This document shows positions 1 through 6,435 of a stretch of 7,600 nucleotides of DNA, piece after piece. The stretch spans positions 1-7,600 of the forward strand of contig QFNN01000129.1 in the NCBI GenBank assembly GCA_003240855.1, written 5' to 3'. Within the stretch, counting starts at the first letter, position 1, and every line of letters starts with the position of its first letter. Position numbers and translations under genes: made by a program. The notes below the pieces were generated by a model. That model was not told the origin of the DNA. It saw only the letters and a list, made by a program, of their open reading frames with translations, and searched no databases. The DNA is from Sphingomonas sanxanigenens. Its GTDB lineage: Bacteria > Pseudomonadota > Alphaproteobacteria > Sphingomonadales > Sphingomonadaceae.

Positions 1-22
1 TTTTCACGATCCGTCCCCTTCC

Positions 23-54
23 GCCCGGGCCGGGGTGGCCACCCCGGCCCGGGC
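23..54. repeat. Perfect 32-bp GC-rich palindrome
   Basis: The 16 bases at 23-38 (beginning GCCCGGGCC) are exactly the reverse complement of 39-54, with no mismatch and no spacer. As RNA it would form a hairpin of about 14 bp. Neither side carries a T run: the plus side continues AATCCAGC and the minus side continues GGAAGGGGACGG. It is therefore not a classical intrinsic terminator. It could be a dispersed palindromic repeat, a cruciform-forming site, or half of a bidirectional terminator whose partner gene lies left of the window. The palindrome is seen directly; its role is unknown. Confidence 0.7.
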
Positions 55-107
55 AATCCAGCATGGCCCAAACGGACCGCAATGTCATAAGACAAGCGTT
101 TTTCTCA

Positions 108-153
108 ACTTCGGATCTCGGGCGAAGTCAAAGAGCCGGGCGCGGCGCCCGGC
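108..153. repeat. Two adjacent small inverted repeats
   Basis: The first is ACTTCG (108-113) pairing with CGAAGT (123-128) across a 9-nt loop. The second is GCCGGGC (135-141) pairing with GCCCGGC (147-153) around GCGGC. Read on the minus strand, the second hairpin is followed by TCTTTGACTT, a weak T-rich tail about 110 nt past the aldolase stop. It could be a poor terminator for that gene. The rest of 1-261 shows no gene, no tRNA and no convincing promoter. Confidence 0.35.
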
Positions 154-202
154 CGTCGGCATAGCATTGCTGCGCGACTGTAGGACAGGGTGAGCGCAGG
201 AA

Positions 203-240
203 GCGTCACCCCGGCGATTGGCCGGGGCGACGCCATTTTT
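203..240 (+). terminator. Hairpin plus T run, possible terminator
   Basis: GCGTC (203-207) pairs with GACGC (229-233), and CCCCGGC (209-215) pairs with GCCGGGG (221-227). Only A208/C228 is mismatched, and the loop is GATTG. On the plus strand the stem is followed by CATTTTT (234-240), which is a good intrinsic-terminator layout for transcription coming from left of the window. On the minus strand the same hairpin lies 29 nt past the aldolase stop, but its tail is only TTCCTG. It may stop transcription from both sides. No plus-strand gene is visible upstream within the window. Confidence 0.5.
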
Positions 241-261
241 CCCGATCAGACAGGCCGGACG

Positions 262-1035
262 TTAGTTCCGGAAACTGGGATCGATCCGGTCGAGCTTGCG
301 CAGCAAGGCAGGCCAGGCGAGCGCCTGTGCGAGCATGCCCAGGCCCTTGGGATTGGCCTGCCCGGCGACCTTATCCTCCACGCCCTGCGGCGGATTGTTG
401 AGATTTTTGCGGCCCGCAGAGAGCATCATCACCTGCGCTTCGCATGCGCGTTCGAGGAAATAGAGGCGGAGGAAGCAGGCGCCGACCGTCTCGCCGACCG
501 CGAGCGTGCCATGGTTGCGCAGGATCATCGCATGCTTCGCGCCGAGATCGGCGACCAGACGTTCGCGTTCGTCGAGGTCGGTCGCGATGCCTTCATAGTC
601 ATGGTAGGCGACATCGTGCTGCGCGATCATCGCGGTCTGGGTATGCGGCAACAGGCCGAACTCCATCGCCGACACCGCCTGGCCGTGCGGCGTGTGGAGA
701 TGCATCACGGCCTGGGCGTCCTCGCGCGCCATGTGGATCGCCGAATGGATGGTGAATCCCGCCGGGTTAACGGGCGCCGTCGCCTCGCCCACCGGATTGC
801 CGTCGACGTCGATCTTGACCAGCGACGAGGCGGTAATCTCCTCGAACATCCGATTATAGGGGTTGATGAGGAAATGATGCTCCGGCCCCGGCACGCGCGC
901 CGAGAGGTGGGTGAAGATCAGATCATCCCAGCCGTAAAGCGCGACGAGCCGGTATGCGGCGGCGAGATCGACGCGCGCCTGCCATTCCTCGGCCGAATAT
1001 TGGGTCTGATTATCCTTGATCGCCGTTGCCATCAT
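262..1035 (-). CDS. Class II aldolase/adducin-family protein
   Basis: This is a 257-residue protein covering one full class II aldolase/adducin domain (about residues 18-205). The fold usually binds zinc and, in FucA/RhaD/AraD-type enzymes, cleaves or epimerises phosphorylated sugars in the cytoplasm. Zinc-ligand candidates are His112 and His114 (HLHTPHG) and His175 (LRNHGTL). The catalytic glutamate that FucA carries (Glu73, in SSEWRFH) aligns with Gly93 in PAGFTIH. Stretches such as HTPHGQAVSAMEFGLLP and VAYHDYEGI resemble the adducin head more than FucA. Sugar-phosphate aldolase activity is therefore doubtful, and the substrate is unknown. Two Met codons are adjacent (1035 and 1032). AAAGGAG at 1040-1046 sits 4 nt from the first and 7 nt from the second, so the second may be the true start. 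The gene diverges from the Crp/Fnr-family regulator and shares its 89-bp upstream region, which contains the operator at 1078-1097; control by that regulator is inferred. Confidence 0.9.
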   Translation of the reverse strand: MMATAIKDNQTQYSAEEWQARVDLAAAYRLVALYGWDDLIFTHLSARVPGPEHHFLINPYNRMFEEITASSLVKIDVDGNPVGEATAPVNPAGFTIHSAIHMAREDAQAVMHLHTPHGQAVSAMEFGLLPHTQTAMIAQHDVAYHDYEGIATDLDERERLVADLGAKHAMILRNHGTLAVGETVGACFLRLYFLERACEAQVMMLSAGRKNLNNPPQGVEDKVAGQANPKGLGMLAQALAWPALLRKLDRIDPSFRN

Positions 1036-1055
1036 CTCTCTCCTTTACGTGCACG

Positions 1056-1084
1056 ATAGCATGTAGCGCGACGCAAGATTGTAA
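1056..1084 (-). promoter_or_regulatory. Candidate promoter of the aldolase-like gene
   Basis: On the minus strand TTACAA (1079-1084) and TGCTAT (1056-1061) are separated by exactly 17 bp, which suits -35/-10 boxes. Neither is a strong consensus match. The -35 element would be one half of the operator at 1078-1097. A start near 1049-1050 would place the operator centre about 38 bp upstream, close to the -41.5 position of class II CRP activation. This is weak sequence evidence and is offered as a hypothesis. Confidence 0.25.
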
Positions 1085-1097
1085 GCATCTTTACAAT
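1078..1097. promoter_or_regulatory. Crp/Fnr-type operator in a divergent promoter
   Basis: ATTGTAA (1078-1084), a 6-base spacer GCATCT, then TTACAAT (1091-1097) form a perfect 7+7 inverted repeat. It stands out as an A+T-rich island in GC-rich DNA. The geometry is that of CRP sites (TGTGA-N6-TCACA), with A in place of G at the fourth position of the half-site. The centre (1087.5) is about 37 bp upstream of the regulator's ATG and about 52 bp upstream of the aldolase ATG. The site therefore probably serves autoregulation, control of the aldolase gene, or both. The regulator encoded next to it is the obvious candidate to bind. Confidence 0.75.
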
Positions 1098-1124
1098 TGC
1101 GGCGCGGGATAGGAAGCTGACGGC

Positions 1125-1820
1125 ATGGCCGATGTCGATCCAGCCGCCGTCCTTGATAGCGATCCCTGGTTCGCGTCGCTCGATCGCGCGATCGCCGAAG
1201 CAATGAAGGCGGCGGGGCGCGTGCGCCGACATGCAGCGGGCTCCGCCGTCTATCATCTGGGCGACGATCCCAACGGGTTGCACCTGGTGATCGCGGGGGA
1301 GGTGCGTCTGCTCAGCTATTCGGAAGCCGGGGCGCAGATGGTCGCGCTGGTGGCGCGCGCGGGCGACTGGTTCGGCGAACTGTCGACAATCGACGGGCGT
1401 GAACGTCCGCAGGACGCGATCGCGGCGGGTGAGGTCAGCCTCTTTTCGCTCGACCAGCCGGCGGTCGAGCGCATCGCGGCGAGCCATCCCGCTATCTGGC
1501 GCGCGATCGGCATGCTGTCCTGCCGGCATCAGCGGCAGGCGCTGGCCTATATCGATACGCTCGTCTCGTTGCCGCCGCGCGCGCGGATCGCGGCGATGCT
1601 CGCGGGCCGGCTGATGCGCGAAAGCGACGGCGCGGTTCTCGTTTCGCAGGACCAGATAGCGGCGGGGGTGGGGCTGTCGCGCCAGACAGTCAACGCGACG
1701 CTGCGCGATTTCGAGCGACGGGGGCTGGTCAGGCGCGGCTACGGCCGGATCGAGATCCTCGATCCGGCCGCGTTGCGGCGCATCAGGGCCGGTTCAATGA
1801 GCGCTCAGGCAGCCGCCTGA
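1125..1820 (+). CDS. Crp/Fnr-family transcriptional regulator
   Basis: This is a 231-residue cytoplasmic DNA-binding protein of usual family length. An N-terminal cyclic-nucleotide-type beta-roll spans about residues 20-115 (HLVIAGEVRL, DWFGELSTIDG). A dimerisation helix covers about 120-148, and a Crp-type winged helix-turn-helix about 150-215. The recognition helix LSRQTVNATLRDFERRGLV aligns without gaps to CRP CSRETVGRILKMLEDQNLI. CRP Arg180 is kept as Arg186, Glu181 becomes Gln187 and Arg185 becomes Ala191. The cyclic-nucleotide pocket is altered: Arg94 is followed by Pro instead of Ser, and the positions of CRP Thr127/Ser128 appear to be Ala and Leu. cAMP is therefore an unlikely ligand. 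There is only one Cys (Cys133) and no FNR-type cysteine cluster. AGGAAG lies 8 nt upstream of the ATG at 1125. The gene diverges from the aldolase-like gene and overlaps the convergent DAHP synthase by 16 bp. The effector is unknown. Confidence 0.92.
   Translation: MADVDPAAVLDSDPWFASLDRAIAEAMKAAGRVRRHAAGSAVYHLGDDPNGLHLVIAGEVRLLSYSEAGAQMVALVARAGDWFGELSTIDGRERPQDAIAAGEVSLFSLDQPAVERIAASHPAIWRAIGMLSCRHQRQALAYIDTLVSLPPRARIAAMLAGRLMRESDGAVLVSQDQIAAGVGLSRQTVNATLRDFERRGLVRRGYGRIEILDPAALRRIRAGSMSAQAAA
1805..1820. other. Tail-to-tail gene overlap with dyad
   Basis: The last 16 bases of the regulator (TGA at 1818-1820) and of the DAHP synthase (TGA read from 1807 to 1805 on the minus strand) are the same bases. 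The segment is TCAGGC-AGCC-GCCTGA, so the two stop codons are mirror images within one inverted repeat. Both proteins end in Gln-Ala-Ala-Ala. There is no room for a separate terminator, and no T run follows on either strand. Confidence 0.85.
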
Positions 1821-3178
1821 CGACGCTCCTTGAGTTCCTGATTGAGCATTTCGGCGAGCAGGAAAGCGAGTTCGAGCGACTGGCCGGCATTGAGACGCGG
1901 GTCGCAATGCGTGTGATAGCGATCGGCCAGGCTCTGCTCGGTCACGTCCACCGCGCCGCCCGTGCATTCGGTGACGTTCTGGCCCGTCATCTCGGCGTGG
2001 ATGCCGCCGGCGAACGTGCCTTCGGCGCGGTGGACGGCGAAGAAGCCGCGCACCTCGGCGAGGATGCGGTCGAAGGGGCGCGTCTTGTAGCCGTTCGCCG
2101 CCTTGATGACGTTGCCGTGCATCGGATCGCATGACCAGACCACCGGATGCCCCTCGCGCTTCACCGCGCGGACGAGGCGGGGAAGGCCTGCTTCGATCTT
2201 GTCATAGCCGTAGCGCGTGATGAGCGTCATGCGGCCCGGCTGGCGGCCGGGATTGAGCGTGTCGAGCATGCGCAGCAGCGCATCGGGCTCAAGGCTGGGC
2301 CCGCACTTCATGCCGATCGGATTGCCGATGCCGCGCAGATATTCGACATGGGCGCTGCCCTCGAACCGCGTGCGGTCGCCGATCCACAGGAAGTGAGCCG
2401 AGGTGTCGTACCAGTCGCCGGTCAGCGAATCCTGCCGCGTCATCGCCTGCTCATAGGGGAGCAGCAGCGCTTCGTGGCTGGTGTAGAAGCTGGTGGCCTT
2501 GAGCTGCGGCACCGTTTCTGGGTTGATTCCGCACGCCGCCATGAAGTCGAGCGCCTCGCTGATGCGATCGGCCATCTCGGCATATTTCCGGGCCCAGGGG
2601 CTGCGGCCCATGAAATCATGCGTCCAGCGATGCACCTGATGCAGATTGGCGTAGCCGCCCTGCGCGAAGGCGCGCAGCAGGTTGAGCGTCGCCGCCGATT
2701 GCGAATAGGCGCGGATCATCCGCTGGGGATCGGGGATGCGTCCCTCGGCCGTGAAGGCGATGTCGTTGACATTGTCGCCGCGGTAGGAGGGCAGGACGAC
2801 GCCGTTCTGCTCTTCGGTATCGGCCGAGCGCGGCTTGGCGAACTGGCCCGCCATGCGGCCAACCTTCACCGTTGGCAGCTTTGACGCATAGGTCAGCACC
2901 ACAGCCATCTGGAGGATGACGCGGAAGGTGTCGCGAATGTTGTTCGGATGGAACTCGGCGAAGCTCTCGGCGCAGTCGCCGCCCTGCAGCAGGAAGGCCT
3001 TGCCCTGGGCAACTTCCGCCAGCTCGTTCGTCAACGCACGCGCTTCGCCCGCAAAGACCAGCGGGGGAAATGAACCAAGCTCGGCCGTCGCCGCGTCGAG
3101 ACGCGCCGCATCGGGGTAAGTCGGGAGCTGGCGCGCCTCATGGCGAGTCCAACTGTCGGGCGTCCACTTCGCCGCCAT
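1805..3178 (-). CDS. 3-deoxy-7-phosphoheptulonate synthase, class II
   Basis: This enzyme condenses phosphoenolpyruvate with erythrose 4-phosphate to give DAHP, the first step of the shikimate pathway, in the cytoplasm. The 457-residue product is full length for the plant-type (class II) family; the M. tuberculosis enzyme, called AroG, has 462 residues. Diagnostic motifs are LLQGGDCAESF (64-74), VGRMAGQFAKPRS (106-118), ATSFYTSHEALLL (228-240), DPMHGN (351-356), GGIHAEMTG (391-399) and CDPRLN (425-430). The expected metal ligands are Cys69, His354, Glu396 and Asp426. The N-terminus is about 18 residues shorter than in M. tuberculosis, measured at the metal Cys, so the inhibitor sites that involve this region there may differ. 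I chose the start at 3178, not the in-frame ATG at 3229, because AAAGGAA (3185-3191) lies 6 nt upstream of it. Residues from the longer start also show no family similarity. The gene has its own 175-bp upstream region, which contains paired segments described separately. It converges with the regulator gene. Confidence 0.96.
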   Translation of the reverse strand: MAAKWTPDSWTRHEARQLPTYPDAARLDAATAELGSFPPLVFAGEARALTNELAEVAQGKAFLLQGGDCAESFAEFHPNNIRDTFRVILQMAVVLTYASKLPTVKVGRMAGQFAKPRSADTEEQNGVVLPSYRGDNVNDIAFTAEGRIPDPQRMIRAYSQSAATLNLLRAFAQGGYANLHQVHRWTHDFMGRSPWARKYAEMADRISEALDFMAACGINPETVPQLKATSFYTSHEALLLPYEQAMTRQDSLTGDWYDTSAHFLWIGDRTRFEGSAHVEYLRGIGNPIGMKCGPSLEPDALLRMLDTLNPGRQPGRMTLITRYGYDKIEAGLPRLVRAVKREGHPVVWSCDPMHGNVIKAANGYKTRPFDRILAEVRGFFAVHRAEGTFAGGIHAEMTGQNVTECTGGAVDVTEQSLADRYHTHCDPRLNAGQSLELAFLLAEMLNQELKERRQAAA

Positions 3179-3212
3179 AATTCGTTCCTTTCGTCGCGCC
3201 GCATTGATGGAA

Positions 3213-3299
3213 ATGGGCGCAAATTGCAACGAAGGCGTATTTGGGCGCGCGAAAGCGGACCTGAGAGCGGGAAATGCTGGTCCGAAAATGCGCCCATAT
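3213..3299 (-). promoter_or_regulatory. Possible structured leader upstream of DAHP synthase
   Basis: Three copies of a TGGGCGC core occur here. Plus-strand TGCGCCCAT (3289-3297) can pair perfectly with ATGGGCGCA (3213-3221). Alternatively, 3290-3299 can pair with 3239-3248 with one mismatch, supported by an inner stem of CGGACC (3256-3261) with GGTCCG (3279-3284) and a 17-nt loop. The two folds exclude each other in a minus-strand transcript. The promoter-distal copy lies 35 nt before the ATG. This arrangement could be a regulatory leader, or the copies could be direct and inverted binding sites for a protein. No T run marks a terminator, and no clear promoter is visible. GC-rich six-base matches arise easily by chance; the nine-base match is stronger. 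Confidence 0.35.
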
Positions 3300-3316
3300 G
3301 CGCTATTCGTGGTATG

Positions 3317-3339
3317 TCGCGCCCCGGGGGGCGGCGCGA
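3317..3339 (-). terminator. Weak hairpin after the three-gene operon
   Basis: TCGCGCC (3317-3323) pairs perfectly with GGCGCGA (3333-3339) around a 9-nt loop. It begins 14 nt past the aldehyde dehydrogenase stop. On the minus strand it is followed by CATACCACG, not a T run, so intrinsic termination would be poor. Read-through into the DAHP synthase gene, which lies in the same orientation, is possible. Confidence 0.3.
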
Positions 3340-3353
3340 GGCCGTGGCGACTC

Positions 3354-4790
3354 CTAACCCCGACGGATCACGAGGTTCCTGATCTCGGTCATGTCCTCCA
3401 TCGCGAAGCGTATGCCTTCGCGGCCGAGGCCCGATTCCTTGACGCCGCCATAGGGCATGTTGTCGACGCGGTAGCTGGGCACGTCGTTGACCACCACGCC
3501 GCCGACGTCGAGCCGATCCCACGCATCCATGATCCTGAAGAAATCGCGGGTGAAGATGCCGGCCTGCAAGCCGAACTTGCTGTCGTTGACGATGGCCAGC
3601 GCCTCGTCCCATGTCGCGAACTTCTCGAAGAAGGCGACGGGGCCGAACGCTTCCTCGCGGTTGAGGTTGCTGTCGCGCGGGACATTTTCGAGCAGCGTGG
3701 CTTCGAGCAAAGTGCCCCGGCGGCTGCCGCCGCACAGCAGCGTGGCCCCGCCCGCGATCGCCTCCTGAATCCAGCGATCGCAGCGCGCGGCTTCCTTCTC
3801 GTCGATCATCGGGCCGACGAAGGTGTTGCGGTCCTTGGGGTCGCCGGCGACCAGCTTTTTCGTGGCGGCGACGAGGCGGTCGCGAAAATCGTCATAGACG
3901 TCGGCGTGGACGACGATGCGCTGGACGCCGATGCAGCTCTGGCCAGACTGGTAGAAGGCGCCGAAGATGGTGCGCTGGACGGCGTCGTCGAGATCGGCGT
4001 CGTGATCGATCACCACCGCCGCGTTGCCGCCCAGTTCCAGGACGACCTTCTTCTTGCCGGCGCGCGCCTTCAGATCCCAGCCGACGGCGGGCGAGCCGGT
4101 GAAACTGAGCAGCTTGAAGCGCTCGTCGGTGGTGAACAGGTCCGCGCCGTTGCGGTGGGCGGGGAGGATCGAGAAAGCGCCCTTCGGCAGATCGGTCTCG
4201 GCCAGGATCTCGCCCATGATGATCGCGCCCAGCGGCGTGCGGCTGGCGGGCTTCATCACGAAGGGGCAGCCCACCGCGATGGCGGGCGCGACCTTGTGCG
4301 CGGCAAGGTTGAGCGGGAAGTTGAAGGGCGCGATGAAGGAGCAGGGGCCGATCGGCACGCGCTTCCAGATGCCCTGATAGCCTCTGGCGCGTGGGGAAAT
4401 GTCGAGCGGCTGGACCTCGCCGTAGAGGCGCACCGATTCCTCGGCGGCGATGCGGAAGGTGTCGATCAGGCGGCCTACCTCGCCTTCGCTGTCCTTGATC
4501 GGCTTGCCCGCCTCGACGCACAGCGCATAGGCGAGCTCGTCGAACCGTTCGGTGAAGCGCGCGATGCAGTGCTGGAGCACGGCCTGCCGCTGATAGGAGG
4601 CCATGCGCGCCATCGGCTCGGCGGCCTCGACTGCAGCGGCGATGCCGGCGTCGATCGTCGCGGCGTCGGCCTGCGCGACGCGAAAGGCGAGCTTGCCGGT
4701 GAACTTGTCAGTCACCTCCAGGTCGGCATTGGGCTGCTGCGCCTCGTTTGCGAGGTAGAGCGGATAGATGTCCTTGAGCTGGTTCGTCAT
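3354..4790 (-). CDS. NAD(P)-dependent aldehyde dehydrogenase
   Basis: This is a 478-residue soluble enzyme of the ALDH superfamily, which oxidises an aldehyde to the carboxylic acid with NAD or NADP. Key residues are all present: Asn157 in APFNFPLN, Lys180 in FVMKPAS, the SFTGSPAVG loop (229-237), general-base Glu252 in LELGGNA, nucleophile Cys286 in QSGQSCIG, and Glu380 in EEAFGPV. The C-terminal MPYGGVKESGLGREG is typical. By motif style it is nearer to lactaldehyde, glyceraldehyde-3-phosphate (non-phosphorylating) or phosphonoacetaldehyde dehydrogenases than to betaine aldehyde dehydrogenase. The substrate cannot be settled from sequence. The start at 4790 gives a normal N-terminus. Its ATG overlaps the TGA of the upstream thiamine-diphosphate enzyme (ATGA), with GAGG 4 nt and AAGGAG 14 nt upstream, which implies translational coupling. 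A longer in-frame reading to 5444 only runs antiphase through the upstream gene and is not real. It is the last gene of the three-gene operon. Confidence 0.95.
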   Translation of the reverse strand: MTNQLKDIYPLYLANEAQQPNADLEVTDKFTGKLAFRVAQADAATIDAGIAAAVEAAEPMARMASYQRQAVLQHCIARFTERFDELAYALCVEAGKPIKDSEGEVGRLIDTFRIAAEESVRLYGEVQPLDISPRARGYQGIWKRVPIGPCSFIAPFNFPLNLAAHKVAPAIAVGCPFVMKPASRTPLGAIIMGEILAETDLPKGAFSILPAHRNGADLFTTDERFKLLSFTGSPAVGWDLKARAGKKKVVLELGGNAAVVIDHDADLDDAVQRTIFGAFYQSGQSCIGVQRIVVHADVYDDFRDRLVAATKKLVAGDPKDRNTFVGPMIDEKEAARCDRWIQEAIAGGATLLCGGSRRGTLLEATLLENVPRDSNLNREEAFGPVAFFEKFATWDEALAIVNDSKFGLQAGIFTRDFFRIMDAWDRLDVGGVVVNDVPSYRVDNMPYGGVKESGLGREGIRFAMEDMTEIRNLVIRRG

Positions 4791-6430
4791 AAAGCCTCGC
4801 TCAACTCCTTGATTTCGTGATTCAATATGCGGTCGTTCATCGAATAGTCGACCGGGCAGTCGATCAGGTGGACGCCCTTTGCGCCGAGGCAGCGGTGGAG
4901 CAGATCGGGCAGCATCTCGCTGCTCTCGACGCGGTGGCCGTGCGCGCCATAGCTTTCGGCATATTTGACGAAATCGGGATTGCCATAGGTCAGCCCGAAA
5001 TCGCGGAAGCCCATATTGGCCTGTTTCCAGCGGATCATGCCATAGCTGCCATCGTTGAGGATCAGCACGGTAAGGTTGAGGCCGAGACGGACGGCGGTCT
5101 CCATTTCCTGGCTGTTCATCATGAAGCCGCCGTCGCCGCACACCGCCAGCACCTTGCGCCGGGGGTGGAGCATCGCCGCCATCATCGCGCTGGGCAGGCC
5201 CGCGCCCATCGAGGCGAGCGCATTGTCGAGCAGCACGGTATTGGGCCGGTGCGCCGGATAGTCGCGCGCGAACCAGATCTTGTAGACGCCGTTGTCGAGC
5301 GCGATGATCCCGTCGTCGGGCATCGCCGCCCGCACGTCGCGGACGAGGCGGCTGGGGGTGACGGGGAAGCGCGCGTCGGCGGCCAGCGCATTGCTGTGCT
5401 CGACCTGCGCAGCGCGGGCGCGGCGCATCAGCGGGCACCCCCAATCCTGCGGCGTGATCGCTTCCTTGATCTGCCAGATGGCGTTGGCGATGTCGCCGAT
5501 CACCTCGATCTGCGGGAAATAGACGGGATCGACCTCGGCCGTCTTGGTCGAGACATGGATCACCTCGGCGCCGCCCGGCGTCATGAAGAAGGGCGGCTTC
5601 TCGATCACGTCATGGCCGACATTGATGATGAGATCCGCCGATCCGATCGCGCGGTGAACGAAATCGCCCGCCGACAGCGCGGCGCAGCCCACAAACTGTT
5701 CGCTGCCTTCGTCCACCACGCCCTTGCCGAGCTGGGTGGTGACGAAGGCGATGCCCGTCTTGTCGATGAACGCGCCGAGCATCTTGCCTGCCAGCCGGCG
5801 ATTGGCGCCGCCGCCGAGCACGAGCAGCGGGCGCCTCGCCGCCTCGATACGGTCGACCGCAGCGCGCACCGATTTTTCATCGGCGGCCGGGCGGCGGACG
5901 AAGCTGGGCGTGAAGGGGGCGGAACGGGCGTCCTCGTCAGCGATGTCCTCCGGCAATTCGAGATGCGATGCGCCGGGCTTCTCCTCCTCGGCGACGCGAA
6001 ACGCCTCGCGCACGCGGCTGGGGATATTGTCGGCGCTGGCGAGCTGGTGCGTGAACTTGGTGATCGGGCGCATCAGCTCGACCACGTCGATGATCTGGAA
6101 GCGGCCCTGCTTGGATCGCTTGATCGGCTTCTGCCCCGTGATCGCGACGATCGGCATCCCGCCAAGCGTGGCGTAAGCCGCCGCGGTGACGAGATTGGTC
6201 GCGCCCGGACCAAGCGTCGCAAGGCAGACGCCCGCCTTGCCCGTCAACCGGCCATAGGTCGCCGCCATGAAGCCCGCGCCCTGTTCGTGCCGCGTCAGGA
6301 TCAGCCGGATCTGCGTCGAGCGCGACAGACTGTCGAGCAGATCGAGATTCTCCTCGCCCGGCACGCCGAAAACATGATCGACGCCCTCCGCTTCCAGGCA
6401 CTGGACGAACAGATCGGAGGCCTTGGTCAT
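4787..6430 (-). CDS. ThDP enzyme, acetolactate synthase large-subunit type
   Basis: This is a 547-residue thiamine-diphosphate enzyme of the acetolactate synthase/2-oxoacid decarboxylase superfamily. The N-terminal pyrimidine-binding domain (about 1-165) includes FGVPGEENLDLL and the activating Glu49 in TRHEQGAGFMA. The central domain covers about 185-320. The C-terminal pyrophosphate domain (about 355-530) holds the metal/ThDP motif GDGGFMMNSQEMETA (from 432) through NDGSYG (459-464). Motifs and the C-terminal CPVDYSMN resemble catabolic acetolactate synthases (AlsS/BudB type). No ilvH-like small subunit lies nearby. At the position of the acetohydroxyacid synthase substrate-selecting Trp (RQWQ) this protein has RWKQ, so the acceptor may differ. 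Products could be acetolactate, another acyloin, or an aldehyde. ATG 6430 is preferred: MTKASDLF begins like relatives, and GGGGA lies 11 nt upstream. TTG at 6439 is an alternative that would overlap the upstream stop. This is the middle gene of the operon, and it overlaps the aldehyde dehydrogenase start by 4 nt. Confidence 0.92.
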   Translation of the reverse strand: MTKASDLFVQCLEAEGVDHVFGVPGEENLDLLDSLSRSTQIRLILTRHEQGAGFMAATYGRLTGKAGVCLATLGPGATNLVTAAAYATLGGMPIVAITGQKPIKRSKQGRFQIIDVVELMRPITKFTHQLASADNIPSRVREAFRVAEEEKPGASHLELPEDIADEDARSAPFTPSFVRRPAADEKSVRAAVDRIEAARRPLLVLGGGANRRLAGKMLGAFIDKTGIAFVTTQLGKGVVDEGSEQFVGCAALSAGDFVHRAIGSADLIINVGHDVIEKPPFFMTPGGAEVIHVSTKTAEVDPVYFPQIEVIGDIANAIWQIKEAITPQDWGCPLMRRARAAQVEHSNALAADARFPVTPSRLVRDVRAAMPDDGIIALDNGVYKIWFARDYPAHRPNTVLLDNALASMGAGLPSAMMAAMLHPRRKVLAVCGDGGFMMNSQEMETAVRLGLNLTVLILNDGSYGMIRWKQANMGFRDFGLTYGNPDFVKYAESYGAHGHRVESSEMLPDLLHRCLGAKGVHLIDCPVDYSMNDRILNHEIKELSEAL

Positions 6431-6435
6431 GGCGT

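Noticed and set aside
3179..3353. A sigma70-type promoter for DAHP synthase
   Set aside because: I could not find a -35/-10 pair with acceptable spacing and match. TTGCAA at about 3222-3227 has no fitting -10 partner.
3031..3735. 234-codon minus-strand frame across the start of DAHP synthase and the end of the aldehyde dehydrogenase
   Set aside because: It overlaps both confirmed genes out of frame. The part in the intergenic gap (from an ATG at about 3298) was considered as a leader peptide, but it runs on into the gene and has no run of aromatic codons.
4791..5444. N-terminal extension of the aldehyde dehydrogenase frame, suggesting a fusion protein
   Set aside because: The extension is low-complexity Arg/Pro/Ala-rich sequence in a shifted frame of the ThDP-enzyme gene. 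The family N-terminus begins at 4790.
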